This document shows positions 40,055 through 52,486 of a DNA stretch of 59,940 nucleotides, one piece after another. Under the pieces are notes generated by a model. That model had not been told where the DNA came from, made no database searches, and saw nothing but the letters and a program-made list of their open reading frames with translations. The DNA lies in NCBI GenBank assembly GCA_022865595.1, contig JALHTE010000184.1, positions 1 through 59,940 on the forward strand. The letters run 5' to 3'. Position numbers and translations under genes: made by a program. Position 1 is the stretch's first letter; each line of letters begins with the position of its first letter. Source of the stretch: Steroidobacteraceae bacterium (GTDB taxonomy: Bacteria; Pseudomonadota; Gammaproteobacteria; Steroidobacterales; Steroidobacteraceae).

Positions 40055-40738
40055 TCAAAGGTCCACAGGGACCCGGCTTCTGGCGACGGCGAGAACCCGT
40101 TCAACCACCGCATCGATCGGCATGCCGGTCGAGTCGAGGATGACCGCATCCGACGCCGGGCGCAGTGGCGCCACGGGCCGGGTGGAATCACGCCGATCCC
40201 TGTCCAGGATCTCCTGGGAAAGGCCGGCGAGGTTAGCAGTAAGTCCCTTTTCTTTCAACTGCTTATAGCGTCTGAGCGCGCGTTCCTCGGCACTGGCCGT
40301 AAGGTAGACCTTTACCGGGGCTTCGGTGAAAACCACCGTGCCCATGTCCCGGCCGTCCGCGACCAGGCCGGGAGGCGCGGCAAAAGCCCGCTGGCGCCCA
40401 AGCAAGGCGGCACGCACCGACGGCATCGCGGCGACCCGCGAGGCCGCGGCACCGGCCGACTCGGTGCGCAGATTCCGCGTCACGTCACGGCCCTCGAGCA
40501 GCACCCGCTCATTGCCGTCGGCGTCGGTCTCGAACCGGGTGTCCAGCGTGCCGGCAATGGCCGCATATCCCGCCTCGTCGTCGGCGGCGAGTCCGTGGGC
40601 CCCGCCGGCCATCGCGACCAGCCGGTACAGGGCGCCGCTGTCGAGCAGATGCCAGCCGAGCCGGCTGGCCAGCAGCCGGGCAACGGTACCCTTGCCCGAT
40701 CCGCTCGGCCCGTCGATCGCAATGACTGGAACGTCCAT
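40055..40738 (-). CDS. cmk: cytidylate kinase
   Basis: Phosphorylates CMP and dCMP. P-loop IDGPSGSGKGTVARLLASRL near the start, GRDMGTVVFTEAPVKVYLTASAEERALRRY near residue 140. The length of 227 residues is normal. It follows aroA by eight bases, in the widespread aroA-cmk-rpsA order. Confidence 0.97.
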   Translation of the reverse strand: MDVPVIAIDGPSGSGKGTVARLLASRLGWHLLDSGALYRLVAMAGGAHGLAADDEAGYAAIAGTLDTRFETDADGNERVLLEGRDVTRNLRTESAGAAASRVAAMPSVRAALLGRQRAFAAPPGLVADGRDMGTVVFTEAPVKVYLTASAEERALRRYKQLKEKGLTANLAGLSQEILDRDRRDSTRPVAPLRPASDAVILDSTGMPIDAVVERVLAVARSRVPVDL

Positions 40739-40746
40739 GGCGTGCC

Positions 40747-42048
40747 TCAGGCGACTTCTTCGATGCCGAGGCCCACAGACCGGCCAAGCGTCGCAAATCC
40801 GGGGAACGAGGTCGCAACATTGGCAACGTCGAGGATCTCGATCGGTGCAGACGCGCGCAGGCTCGCAATCGCGAAGGACATCGCGACGCGATGGTCCCCG
40901 CCGCTGTCGACGACACCGCCGCCGAATCCGCCACCCTCGATGCGCAACCCGCCCGGCAGCACTTCGTGGCGAATGCCGAGCACGCCCAGGCCGCGCGCCA
41001 TGACGGCGATACGGTCACTTTCCTTGACCCGCAATTCCTCGGCGCCGGTTACCAGCGTCTCTCCCTCCGCGCAGGCCGCTGCTATGAAGAAGGCAGGAAA
41101 TTCGTCAATGGAGAGCGGCACCAGCCGCTCGGGCACGCGGATGCCACGCAGGACCGCGGGGCGGATCTCGATGTCGGCCACCGGCTCCGCGCCGCAGGTC
41201 CGTCGGTTCACGAGGCGCAGGTCCGCGCCCATCAGTTCCAGCATCTCGAGCAGACCGGTGCGGGTCGGGTTCACGCCGACTCCCCGGACCACGAACGGCG
41301 CGTGGGCACCGATGCACGCGGCAACGATGAAGAACGCGGCGGACGAGAAATCGCCTGGGACTTCCACGTTGGCGGCCTCGAGTCTCGCTGGCGGCCTGAG
41401 TGTCACGACGCCGTCAACCGACGAAACCTCGCATCCGAATGCCTGCAGCATGCGCTCGGAGTGGTCGCGCGTGACGGCGGGCTCGATCACGGTGGTGTCG
41501 CCTGCGGCGCGCAGCCCGGCGAGCAGCAGCGCGGACTTGAGCTGTGCGCTCGCGACCGGCATCTCGTAGCGGATGCCATGCAGGGGCATCCCACCAGAAA
41601 TTCGCACCGGCGGCCGCCCGTCGCTGGTCTGGATCGTCGCCCCCATCGCCCGAAGTGGCGTCGCGACGCGTTCCATCGGCCGGCGCATCAGCGACTCGTC
41701 ACCGACCAGCACCGAGTCGAATGCCTGCGAACTCAGAAGGCCCATGAAGAGGCGGATAGCGGTGCCGGCATTGCCCATGTCCAGTGGCGCGGACGGTGCC
41801 CGGAAGCCATCGAGACCCACGCCTTCGATCACGACCTCGCCCGGCCCCGGACGGCTGACCTGCACGCCGAGTGCAGCTACTGCGCGCATCGTGGCAAGGC
41901 AATCCTCGCCCTCGAGGAAACCGCTGACGCGCGTGGTGCCCGACGCAATCGCGCCGAGCATCAGCGCGCGGTGCGAGATCGACTTGTCACCCGGGACCCT
42001 GGCCTCACCTGCGATGCCGGTGGACGGCGCCACCCTGTAGCGGATCAT
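40747..42048 (-). CDS. aroA: 3-phosphoshikimate 1-carboxyvinyltransferase (EPSP synthase)
   Basis: Sixth shikimate-pathway step. ATG 42048 (MIRYRVAPSTGIAGEARVPGDKSISHRALML) gives 433 residues. NAGTAIRL near residue 95, ESLMRRPMERV, the MPVASAQLKSALLLAGL stretch and EELRVKESDRIAVM are typical and nearer to the Gram-positive/CP4-like group than to the E. coli enzyme. In Pseudomonas the equivalent is fused to tyrA; here it stands alone, and follows pheA by two bases. The 881-residue track ORF is an open frame running through pheA. Confidence 0.96.
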   Translation of the reverse strand: MIRYRVAPSTGIAGEARVPGDKSISHRALMLGAIASGTTRVSGFLEGEDCLATMRAVAALGVQVSRPGPGEVVIEGVGLDGFRAPSAPLDMGNAGTAIRLFMGLLSSQAFDSVLVGDESLMRRPMERVATPLRAMGATIQTSDGRPPVRISGGMPLHGIRYEMPVASAQLKSALLLAGLRAAGDTTVIEPAVTRDHSERMLQAFGCEVSSVDGVVTLRPPARLEAANVEVPGDFSSAAFFIVAACIGAHAPFVVRGVGVNPTRTGLLEMLELMGADLRLVNRRTCGAEPVADIEIRPAVLRGIRVPERLVPLSIDEFPAFFIAAACAEGETLVTGAEELRVKESDRIAVMARGLGVLGIRHEVLPGGLRIEGGGFGGGVVDSGGDHRVAMSFAIASLRASAPIEILDVANVATSFPGFATLGRSVGLGIEEVA

Positions 42049-42050
42049 CG

Positions 42051-43307
42051 TCAGAGCACGGCCTTCGGATACGAACCGAGCACGCGGCACAGCGACGTTC
42101 GCGCCTTCAGTTCGGCCAGCGCCGACGCGAGCGGCTCGAGCTTCGCGTGGCCTTCCAGGTCGATGAAAAAAACATAGTCCCACTTGCGCCGCCGGGACGG
42201 ACGCGACTCGATGCGCGTCAGGCTCACGTTGCTGCGCGCAAGCGGCTCGAGCAGGCGGAACAGCGCACCCGGCGCGTCGGTGTGGGCCGCGGACACCAGC
42301 AACGTGGTCTTGTCCGTGCCGCTCGGCTCGAATGCCTTGCTGCCGACGACCAGGAAGCGCGTCGTATTGTCCGCCCGGTCCTCGATCTCGGGAACCAGCA
42401 TGTTGAGGCCGTACACGACGGCGGCCGCAGCGCTTGCGATCGCAGCCGTGCCCTCCTCGTCCCGCGCCCGACGTGCGCCCTCCGCGTTGCTGGCAACCGG
42501 CAGGCGTTCGACCCCCTGCAGGTGCTCGGCAAGCCACCCCCGGCACTGTGCCAGCGCCTGCGGGTGCGCGCAGATGCGCTGCACGTCCTCGAGCGAGGTC
42601 ATGCGACCCATCAGGTTCTGGTGCACGCGCAGTTCCACCTCGCCGCACACCCCGAGCGGCGAGGTCAGGAACATGTCGAGCGTGTTGTTGACCGTGCCTT
42701 CGCTGGAATTCTCTATAGGCACCACGCCGAAGTCCGCGGTGCCCGACTCGACCTCGCGGAAGACTTCCTCGATCGACGTGAGCGGCAGCGCACGCACGGA
42801 CTGCCCGAAATGCTTCAGCACCGCCTGTTGCGTAAACGTGCCCTCCGGCCCGAGGAACGCGACCTTCAACGGGTCCTGCTGGGCGAGGCAGGCCGACATG
42901 ATCTCGCGGAACAGGCGCGCGATCTCTTCGTCCGACAGCGGGCCACGGGCCTTGCGATTTCGCTCGATGGCCATGCGCAGCACCTGCGCCTCGCGCTCGG
43001 GACGGTAGAAATCCACCGTGTGCCCGGCGGCGTGCTTCGAAATACCGACCTTCTGCGCGAGCAGCGCCCGCTTGCTGATCAGTTCGTGGATCTGCGCATC
43101 CACAGAGTCGATGAGTTCCCGGATGCCGCCTATTCCTGGCGGGTCTGCGTGCGGCGGCGTGCCCTTGCTCGACACGCCTCGGGTCCTGGTGGCTGGCTTT
43201 TTCGCCTGCGCGGCCGCGATCCGCGGGCCCGTCCTGGCCGGGTTGCCCGCCTTGGGCTTGCTCGCCTTGCTGGGTCGCCTGGCGGCCCTGGGCACCTTGC
43301 GCGCCAT
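42051..43307 (-). CDS. pheA: bifunctional chorismate mutase / prephenate dehydratase
   Basis: P-protein of phenylalanine synthesis, 418 residues. A basic low-complexity N-terminal extension of about 55 residues (Lys/Ala/Pro/Arg) precedes an AroQ-type mutase (IRELIDSVDAQIHELISKRALLAQ). The dehydratase domain begins VAFLGPEGTFTQQA, with VPIENSSEGTVNNTLD; the C-terminal ACT domain (GALFRLLEPLARSNVSLTRIESRPSRRR) binds phenylalanine. It lies between serA and aroA with two-base gaps. Whether translation starts at the track ATG or later, before the mutase, is not certain. Confidence 0.95.
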   Translation of the reverse strand: MARKVPRAARRPSKASKPKAGNPARTGPRIAAAQAKKPATRTRGVSSKGTPPHADPPGIGGIRELIDSVDAQIHELISKRALLAQKVGISKHAAGHTVDFYRPEREAQVLRMAIERNRKARGPLSDEEIARLFREIMSACLAQQDPLKVAFLGPEGTFTQQAVLKHFGQSVRALPLTSIEEVFREVESGTADFGVVPIENSSEGTVNNTLDMFLTSPLGVCGEVELRVHQNLMGRMTSLEDVQRICAHPQALAQCRGWLAEHLQGVERLPVASNAEGARRARDEEGTAAIASAAAAVVYGLNMLVPEIEDRADNTTRFLVVGSKAFEPSGTDKTTLLVSAAHTDAPGALFRLLEPLARSNVSLTRIESRPSRRRKWDYVFFIDLEGHAKLEPLASALAELKARTSLCRVLGSYPKAVL

Positions 43308-43309
43308 GT

Positions 43310-44476
43310 TCAGACGAGCCTCGCCCGCAACACGCCTTCGATCCCGCGCAGACGCTCGAGCAACTCCGCGGGGATCGGAGAATCCGTGTCAATCAGCGTG
43401 TAGGCCAGGTCGCCACGCGACTTGTTCAGCAGGTCGGCGATATTGAGCCTGGCCTCCGCAAGGCAAGTCGAGATCTGCCCGACCATGTTCGGCACGTTCC
43501 GGTTGGCGACCGCGATGCGGTTGTCGCCGACCCTGGGCAGCACGACCTCCGGGAAATTCACCGAATTGCGGACGTTGCCGTTCTCGAGGTAGTCGCGAAG
43601 GGTCTCGGCCGCCATGATCGCGCAGTTTTCCTCGGGCTCCCCGGTGGACGCGCCCAGGTGGGGAAGTGCGACCACGCGGGGGTGGTCCTTGATCGCCCGT
43701 GTCGGGAAGTCGCAGATATAGGTTGCCACCTGGCCCTGCTCGAGTCCGGCCAGGATGGCCGTCTCGTCCACGATCTGCGCGCGCGAGAAGTTGAGTACCG
43801 CACTGCCGCGACGCATGAGCTGGATGCGCACCTCGTTCACCAGGCCGCGCGTCGAATCGTTCAGCGGCACGTGCACGCTGATCATGTCGCTGCGCGCAAA
43901 CAGGTCGTCGAGGCTGAGCGCCTGCTCGACTCCGGAAGACAACTGCCATGCGCGCTGCACGGTGATCTGCGGGTCGTATCCGCGCACTTTCATTCCAAGG
44001 GCGAGCGCCGCATTCGCAACCTCGACGCCGATTGCGCCCAGGCCGACGACGCCGAGCGACCGGGTCGGAAGCTCGTGGCCGACGAACTTCTTCTTGCCCT
44101 TCTCGATCGCCGCCTCGATAGCTTCGTCGCCGCCTTCGAGCGAGCGCACGAATTCCCATCCCTGGCAGATGTTCCGCGCCGCAAGGAAAAGCCCGGCCAG
44201 CACCAGTTCCTTGACCGCGTTGGCATTCGCGCCCGGCGCGTTGAACACCGGGATGCCACTGCCGCTCATGCTGGCGACCGGGATGTTGTTCGTTCCGGCC
44301 CCTGCCCGGGCGATCGCGATCACGCTGGCCGGAATGTCCATCGAGTGCATGTCCGCCGATCGAAGCAGGATGGCATCGGGGTGGCCTATCTCCGAAGCAA
44401 TCTCGTAGCGCTCGCGCGGCAGGCGCTCCAGGCCGCGGACCGAGATGTTGTTCAGCGTAAGGATCTTGAATGACAT
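43310..44476 (-). CDS. serA: D-3-phosphoglycerate dehydrogenase
   Basis: First step of serine synthesis. The NAD-binding Rossmann part has GVVGLGAIGVEVANAALALGMKVRGYDP, the catalytic Arg/Glu/His are in the FSRAQIVDET and VVALPHLGASTGEPEENCA regions, and a C-terminal ACT domain (MVGQISTCLAEARLNIADLL) provides serine feedback. The 388 residues make it a shorter type without the intervening ASB domain. It follows serC closely. Confidence 0.96.
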   Translation of the reverse strand: MSFKILTLNNISVRGLERLPRERYEIASEIGHPDAILLRSADMHSMDIPASVIAIARAGAGTNNIPVASMSGSGIPVFNAPGANANAVKELVLAGLFLAARNICQGWEFVRSLEGGDEAIEAAIEKGKKKFVGHELPTRSLGVVGLGAIGVEVANAALALGMKVRGYDPQITVQRAWQLSSGVEQALSLDDLFARSDMISVHVPLNDSTRGLVNEVRIQLMRRGSAVLNFSRAQIVDETAILAGLEQGQVATYICDFPTRAIKDHPRVVALPHLGASTGEPEENCAIMAAETLRDYLENGNVRNSVNFPEVVLPRVGDNRIAVANRNVPNMVGQISTCLAEARLNIADLLNKSRGDLAYTLIDTDSPIPAELLERLRGIEGVLRARLV

Positions 44477-44502
44477 GAAGGGGCCTCAGCCATGAATGAT
44501 TT

Positions 44503-45585
44503 TCAGCCGTGCTTCTGCTGGAAGTCCTGCATGTACCCGACAAGTGCCTCGACGCCCGCCATCGGCATGGCGTTGTAGATGCTGGCCCGCATTCCACCGA
44601 CCGATCGATGTCCTGCCAGGGCCACGAGGCCCTCCGCCCTGGCGCCCTCGAGGAAGGGCTTGTCGAGGTCGGCGGACGGCAGGACGAACGGGACGTTCAT
44701 CCACGACCGGCAATCCGGCCGCACGGGATTTCGGTAGAAACCCGAACCGTCGATCGCCGCGTAGAGGCGTTCGGCCTTCGCGCCGTTCAGGCGCGCCATG
44801 GCCTCGAGGCCGCCCTGGCGCTTGATCCACTGGAATACCGCTCCCGCGACGTACCATGAGTACGACGCCGGCGTGTTGAGCATCGAGCCGTCAGCGGCCA
44901 TGGCCGTCCAGTCGAATACGGTCGGAGTGTCGGGCCGCGCGCGACCGAGCAGGTCGTCGCGCACGATCACCACGGCCAGGCCGGCCGGGCCGATGTTCTT
45001 CTGCGCACCCGCATAGATCACGCCAAAGCGACCCACGTCTATCGGCCGCGACAGGATGGTCGAGGACATGTCCGCGACGAGCGGCACGTCGCCCACGTCC
45101 GGCACGGAGAGGAATTCCACGCCGCCGATGGTCTCGTTCGGCGTGTAGTGCACGTAGGCCGCGCCCGGCGTCAGCCGCCAGCCGGCGCGATCCGGGATGC
45201 TCGAATAATTGTCCGCCGCCGCGTCGGCGGCGACGTTGACCTTGCAGTAGCGCTTCGCCTCGCCGATGGCTTTCTTCGACCAGGCGCCGGTGTTGATGTA
45301 GTCGGCGACCGAATCGGGCCGCGTGAGATTGAAAGGTATGGCGGCAAACTGCGCAGTCGCTCCGCCCTGCAGGAACAGGACCTTGTAATCCGACGGGATC
45401 GACAGCAGTTCACGCAGGTCGGCTTCGGCCTGCTGGGCGATGCTGCCGAAGGGCTTGCCTCGATGGCTCATTTCCATCACCGACATGCCCTCGCCATGCC
45501 AGTCGAGCATCTCGTCGCGCAACTGCGCGAGGACTTCCTCCGGCAGTGCGGCCGGCCCGGGGCTGAAATTGAAGACGCGGCTCAT
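44503..45585 (-). CDS. serC: phosphoserine aminotransferase
   Basis: PLP enzyme for serine and pyridoxine synthesis. The start ATG 45585 (MSRVFNFSPGPAALPEEVL) matches the family N-terminus; the track's MPP extension is nine bases longer. The cofactor block LQGGATAQFAAIPFNL and the PLP lysine in GAQKNIGPAGL are present. 360 residues. It heads the long serC-serA-pheA-aroA-cmk-rpsA operon. Confidence 0.96.
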   Translation of the reverse strand: MSRVFNFSPGPAALPEEVLAQLRDEMLDWHGEGMSVMEMSHRGKPFGSIAQQAEADLRELLSIPSDYKVLFLQGGATAQFAAIPFNLTRPDSVADYINTGAWSKKAIGEAKRYCKVNVAADAAADNYSSIPDRAGWRLTPGAAYVHYTPNETIGGVEFLSVPDVGDVPLVADMSSTILSRPIDVGRFGVIYAGAQKNIGPAGLAVVIVRDDLLGRARPDTPTVFDWTAMAADGSMLNTPASYSWYVAGAVFQWIKRQGGLEAMARLNGAKAERLYAAIDGSGFYRNPVRPDCRSWMNVPFVLPSADLDKPFLEGARAEGLVALAGHRSVGGMRASIYNAMPMAGVEALVGYMQDFQQKHG

Positions 45586-45618
45586 GGGGGGCAATTCTCC
45601 GCAACGATGTTGCAGCGC

Positions 45619-45624
45619 AGTGTA
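45619..45624 (-). promoter_or_regulatory. extended -10 of the serC operon
   Basis: TGCTACACT on the minus strand is an extended -10, located 34 bases before the serC ATG. A weak -35 (TGACCG) is 18 bases upstream. Confidence 0.5.
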
Positions 45625-45668
45625 GCAGCGCGGTTGGCCCGGCGGTCACCCTGCGCCGGGCAGCGCGC

Positions 45669-48323
<2,655 letters not shown>

Positions 48324-48373
48324 GTTTTTCGGGTCGTGGATTGCGGCCGGCTTATGCCGTCCAAAGACGCGGA

Positions 48374-48379
48374 ATAATA
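48374..48379 (-). promoter_or_regulatory. -10 box of gyrA
   Basis: TATTAT on the minus strand, 51 bases before gyrA, in the divergent gap. No convincing -35 was found. Confidence 0.4.
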
Positions 48380-48442
48380 CCACAAGAGACCGCCACGACC
48401 GGCAGCGGCGGCGTGCGCGCGGCCTGCCCGCGGGCGGCTCGG

Positions 48443-48448
48443 TATACT
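48443..48448 (+). promoter_or_regulatory. -10 box of mtaD
   Basis: TATACT, 28 bases before the mtaD ATG, with a GC-rich discriminator (GCGCGCCCC). The -35 is weak. Confidence 0.45.
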
Positions 48449-48476
48449 GCGCGCCCCGCCCTTTTTCCGGCCCGCA

Positions 48477-49817
48477 ATGGAACCCATCGATACCCTGATC
48501 ACCGCACGCTGGGTCGTTCCGGTAGAGCCCGATGGGCGCGTGCTCGAGGACCATGCGGTTGCCATCCGCGGCGGCCAGATCGTTGCGGTACTGCCGGCGG
48601 CCGAGGCGCAAGAGCGCTACGAGGCGCGCGAATTGATCGAGCGGCCGTCGCATGTGCTGATGCCCGGATTCGTCAATGCTCACACGCACGCGGCGACCAC
48701 ACTGTTGCGTGGTCGCGTGCAGAACCAGCGTCCGGGACCGTGGCAACCAGGCGCCGTGCGCTCGCTCGAACGGCGCTGGTCCGGCCCCGAGTACGCACGT
48801 GACGGCACGGAGCTCGCGATTGCGGAGATGCTGCGCGCCGGCGTCACCTGCTTTTCCGACATGCACCTCTGGCCGGATGTGGTTGCGCAGACAGCCGCTG
48901 AATGCCACGTTCGCGCCAGCATTGGCCTGCTGGTGAGCGAAGCGGCGACTGCGTGGGCTTCGACTGCGGACGAGCACATCGATCGCGGCATGCACCTCCG
49001 CGACCAGTACCGCGGCGATCCGCTGCTCAGTACCCACTTCGCGCCCGACACCCCCCATTCGCTCAGCGACGCCACACTTGCGCGGGTCCGGCGCCTGGCC
49101 GACGAACTGGACCTGCCGGTCGCGCTGCACCTGCATGAGACTGCATGGGAAATCGAGGAGAGCGAGGGCAATTTCGGCATGCGCCCCCTGGCACGAATGG
49201 CAGGTCTCGGGCTCGCGAGTCCCCAGCTGGTCGCCGTGCACATGGTGCATGTGACGCCGAGCGACCTTGAAATGCTGGCCGGTTGCGGCGCAAGCGTGGT
49301 CCATTGCCCCGAGTCGAACCTCAAGCGCGGCGCTGGCGTCTGCCCGCTGCCCGACCTGCTCGGCCGGGGCGTGCCGGTATCGCTCGGCACAGGCGACGCG
49401 GCCTCGAACGACGATCTCGACGTACTCGGCGAAGCCCGTACCGCGGGCCTGCTCGCCTCGGGCGTTTCATCGACACCCGGCGCCGTCATCGCCTCGGACC
49501 TGCTGCGAATGGGCACGCTCGAGGGTGCCCGTGCCGTGGGCCTGGGCGAGGTGACCGGCGGCCTGGTCCCCGGGAAATGGGCTGACCTGTGTTGCATGAA
49601 CCTCAGAAGTCCGCGCAGCTGGCCGGTCAGCGATGTCGTGGCCGCAGTGATCTATGCCGCCTCGTCGCGGCAGGTGACCGATACCTGGGTGGCCGGACGC
49701 CGGTTGCTCGCCGACGGGGCGCTTGTATACCTCGACGAAGCTGCCGTGCTCGAGCGCGCCGAGTCCTGGCGCGTCAGAATGGACGGCGCAAGCCCGGAGG
49801 CCGCCGCTGATGAATGA
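48477..49817 (+). CDS. mtaD: 5-methylthioadenosine / S-adenosylhomocysteine deaminase type amidohydrolase
   Basis: Amidohydrolase of the TRZ/ATZ family, 446 residues. Metal ligands: [16 protein letters not shown] near residue 68, the His in LHLHETAWE near residue 220 and the Asp in [10 protein letters not shown] near residue 305. In Pseudomonas the orthologue next to ubiG deaminates methylthioadenosine. This connects to SAM salvage and fits the SAM-related genes elsewhere in the window, although the substrate is inferred. It overlaps ubiG by eight bases. Confidence 0.85.
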   Translation: MEPIDTLITARWVVPVEPDGRVLEDHAVAIRGGQIVAVLPAAEAQERYEARELIERPSHVLMPGFVNAHTHAATTLLRGRVQNQRPGPWQPGAVRSLERRWSGPEYARDGTELAIAEMLRAGVTCFSDMHLWPDVVAQTAAECHVRASIGLLVSEAATAWASTADEHIDRGMHLRDQYRGDPLLSTHFAPDTPHSLSDATLARVRRLADELDLPVALHLHETAWEIEESEGNFGMRPLARMAGLGLASPQLVAVHMVHVTPSDLEMLAGCGASVVHCPESNLKRGAGVCPLPDLLGRGVPVSLGTGDAASNDDLDVLGEARTAGLLASGVSSTPGAVIASDLLRMGTLEGARAVGLGEVTGGLVPGKWADLCCMNLRSPRSWPVSDVVAAVIYAASSRQVTDTWVAGRRLLADGALVYLDEAAVLERAESWRVRMDGASPEAAADE

Positions 49818-50535
49818 GCCTGTCAACGTCGACGCTGCAGAGATCGCACGATTCCAGGCGACGGCCAGCCGCTGGTGGGACCCGGCGGGCGAGATGCGCC
49901 CGCTGCATGACCTGAATCCCGCGCGACTCGGGTACGTGGAACGCAGTGGCGCGCTTGCCGGGCAGAGAATCGTCGATGTCGGCTGCGGTGGTGGACTGCT
50001 GGCCGAGGCCATGGCCGCCAGGGGCGCCAGCGTGACCGGCCTCGACCTCGCTTCCGAGCTGCTGCAGGTCGCCAGGCTGCACGCAATGGAATCCGGCGTG
50101 GCCGTCGACTACAGGCTCGAGGCCGCCGAGCAACACGCCATCAAGCATGCTGGCGCCTACGACCTGGCAACCTGCATGGAGATGCTCGAGCACGTGCCGG
50201 ATCCGCGCTCAGTCGTTGCGGCGCTCGCGGAGCTGGTGCGCCCGGGCGGACAGGTCTTCGTCTCCACGATCAACCGCACGCCACGCGCCTACCTGCACGC
50301 AGTGGTCGGCGCAGAGTACCTGCTGCGACTGCTGCCACGCGGCACACACACCTACGACAAGTTCATCCGTCCCTCGGAACTCGCCGGCTGGGGCAAGGCC
50401 GCAGGACTCGAATTGCTGGACGTCGCGGGCCTCGATTACGATCCGTTTGCACGCACTGCGGGCATCACTGGCGATGCGCGCGTGAATTACCTGGTGCATT
50501 TCCGCAAGCCGCAGCCGGCTGGAGCCCGCGCGTGA
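49810..50535 (+). CDS. ubiG: ubiquinone biosynthesis O-methyltransferase
   Basis: SAM-dependent methyltransferase for both O-methylations of ubiquinone. From ATG 49810 it is 241 residues: [24 protein letters not shown] is the SAM-binding motif, [10 protein letters not shown] follows, and [21 protein letters not shown] and [13 protein letters not shown] are UbiG signatures. Its ATG lies within the end of mtaD and its stop overlaps mupP. Confidence 0.96.
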   Translation: MNEPVNVDAAEIARFQATASRWWDPAGEMRPLHDLNPARLGYVERSGALAGQRIVDVGCGGGLLAEAMAARGASVTGLDLASELLQVARLHAMESGVAVDYRLEAAEQHAIKHAGAYDLATCMEMLEHVPDPRSVVAALAELVRPGGQVFVSTINRTPRAYLHAVVGAEYLLRLLPRGTHTYDKFIRPSELAGWGKAAGLELLDVAGLDYDPFARTAGITGDARVNYLVHFRKPQPAGARA

Positions 50536-51221
50536 CGCGCAGCCACTCCGCACTGCTGCTCGACCTCGACGGCACGCTGCTCGACACCGCGCCGGACATG
50601 GGCGGGGCGCTGAACCGGCTGCGGGCGGAAAACGGCCTCGACCCCCTGCCCGCTTCGGTCATGCGGCCGGTTGTCTCGCACGGATCTGCGCGGCTGGTCT
50701 CGCTTGGATTCCCGGCGGCGACCGGCGACGAGTACGAACGGCTTCGCCTGCGTTTCCTCGACATCTATTCGTTGAACCTTGCCGATGACACACGCCTGTT
50801 CCCGGGCGCAGAAACGCTGCTCACCGAGATCGAGCGCCTTGGCCTGCCGTGGGGCATCGTGACCAACAAGCCGGGCTGGCTGACCGACCCGCTGCTCGCG
50901 GCGCTGGACCTCGGTCGCCGTGCCGCGTGCGTCGTGAGCGGCGACACGCTGCCGGAACGCAAGCCTCACCCGCTGCCGCTGCTGCATGCGGCGCGCGTCA
51001 TCGGTATTGAGCCGGGACGCTGTGTGTACGCCGGCGACGCGGAGCGAGACATCCAGGCTGGGCGCGCAGCGGGAATGACGACCGTGGTCGCTGCCTACGG
51101 CTACATTTCCGCCGAGGACGACCCTCGATCGTGGCAGCCGGCCGGCATGGTCACCGAGCCACTGCAACTGCTCGAGTGGATGGATGCCACGCTCGCGCAC
51201 GCCGTCGGGCACCTGCAGTGA
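50532..51221 (+). CDS. mupP: HAD phosphatase, probable N-acetylmuramic acid 6-phosphate phosphatase MupP (Gph-like)
   Basis: HAD-family phosphatase of 229 residues with GTG start overlapping the ubiG stop. Motif I is [15 protein letters not shown], motif II IVTNKP, motif III KPHPLPL and motif [14 protein letters not shown]. It resembles phosphoglycolate phosphatase, but the gene between ubiG and yciK in Pseudomonas is MupP, which dephosphorylates MurNAc-6-phosphate in cell-wall recycling. Context favours MupP, while sequence alone allows Gph. Confidence 0.75.
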   Translation: MTRSHSALLLDLDGTLLDTAPDMGGALNRLRAENGLDPLPASVMRPVVSHGSARLVSLGFPAATGDEYERLRLRFLDIYSLNLADDTRLFPGAETLLTEIERLGLPWGIVTNKPGWLTDPLLAALDLGRRAACVVSGDTLPERKPHPLPLLHAARVIGIEPGRCVYAGDAERDIQAGRAAGMTTVVAAYGYISAEDDPRSWQPAGMVTEPLQLLEWMDATLAHAVGHLQ

Positions 51222-52486
51222 CCGCGGCGTCTTACGCGCTCTTCTTCCTGGCGGTCGTCCTGGCCTTCGGCGCCGGCTGGTTCCTCGCACGCCGCAGGAC
51301 GCACGCCGTCGAACTCGAGCTCGCCGCCTCGCGCGCCGAGCTGCGTTCCGCGGCCGACCTTGCCCGCGAGCGCGAACAGGCACTCGATCTCGCGCTGGCC
51401 CGGCTGCGCACCGGATTCGACTCGGTGGCCAGCGACGCACTTCGCGGCAACAGCGAAGTCTTCCTGCAACTCGCCGGCCAGGTCATGGGGCAGCAACAGG
51501 AACTCGCCAAACGCAACTTCTCGGAGCGCGAGAAGGCCGTCGAATCCATGCTCGCGCCGGTGCGCGAAGCGCTGGAACGCACCAGCCAGCAGATCGCCCG
51601 GATCGAGAAAGAGCGTGCCGAGACCTTCGGCTCACTGCGCAGTTCCATCGAGGGCGTCGCGCTCGGCCAGCAGGCACTGCAGCGCGAGACCCGCAACCTG
51701 GTCACCGCGCTGCGCCGGCCCGAGGTGCGAGGCCAGTGGGGCGAGATGACGTTGCGACGTCTCGCGGAACTCGCGGGCATGGTCGAGCACTGCGACTTTT
51801 CCGAGCAGGTCACGGTGCAGGGCGAGGATGGCGCGCTGCGGCCCGACATGATCGTCAACATGCCGGATGGCCGGCAACTGGTCGTAGACGTCAAGACGCC
51901 ACTCGATGCCTACCTGTCGGCGGTCGAGGCTGCCACGGATGACGAGCGCGCCATCGCGCTGCGGCGACATGCGCAGGCGGTGGTCGAACGAGTCCGGCAG
52001 CTGGCATCGAAAGCCTACTGGACGCAGTTCGACAAGAGCCCCGAATTCGTCGTGCTGTTCATTCCCGGTGACCAGTTCCTCGGCGCCGCGATCAGCGAGG
52101 TACCGACTCTGCTCGAGGATGCCATCCGCCAGCACGTCATCATTGCCACGCCGACCAGCTTCGTCGCGCTGCTGAAGGCCGTGGCCTACGGCTGGCGGCA
52201 GAACGCGCTCGCGGAAAACGCCGCGCGCATCCAGGAACTCGCAGAGGACCTTTACCGCCGGCTCGCGAAATTCGGCGAGCACATGGGCAGGATCGGCCGC
52301 TCGCTCGGCCAGAGCGTCGACGCGTACAACAGCGCGGTCGGCTCTCTCGAACGGCAGGTACTGCCGGGCGCCCGCAAGTTCACGGAACTGGGCCTGCGGC
52401 CGGGGCGCGAGATCGAGGAAATCCTTCCCGTCGAGAAGCTCGCCCGCGAGCCGCGCCCCAACGAGGGAGACAGCACCGATGGCTGA
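51218..52486 (+). CDS. rmuC: DNA recombination protein RmuC
   Basis: 422 residues from GTG 51218, overlapping the mupP stop. An N-terminal membrane helix (ALFFLAVVLAFGAGWFLARRR) and a long coiled coil to about residue 150 are followed by the nuclease-like domain (RGQWGEMTLRRLAELAGM; VVDVKTPLDAYL; FIPGDQFLGAA; WRQNALAENAARI). RmuC limits inversions between short repeats, with a poorly known mechanism. The insertion between mupP and yciK is different from the Pseudomonas order. Confidence 0.93.
   Translation: MTAASYALFFLAVVLAFGAGWFLARRRTHAVELELAASRAELRSAADLAREREQALDLALARLRTGFDSVASDALRGNSEVFLQLAGQVMGQQQELAKRNFSEREKAVESMLAPVREALERTSQQIARIEKERAETFGSLRSSIEGVALGQQALQRETRNLVTALRRPEVRGQWGEMTLRRLAELAGMVEHCDFSEQVTVQGEDGALRPDMIVNMPDGRQLVVDVKTPLDAYLSAVEAATDDERAIALRRHAQAVVERVRQLASKAYWTQFDKSPEFVVLFIPGDQFLGAAISEVPTLLEDAIRQHVIIATPTSFVALLKAVAYGWRQNALAENAARIQELAEDLYRRLAKFGEHMGRIGRSLGQSVDAYNSAVGSLERQVLPGARKFTELGLRPGREIEEILPVEKLAREPRPNEGDSTDG

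Noticed and set aside
37944-40268. 774-residue plus-strand ORF antisense to rpsA and ihfB
   Set aside because: It covers rpsA, whose six S1 repeats are certain; the antisense protein is low-complexity and crosses intergenic hairpins.
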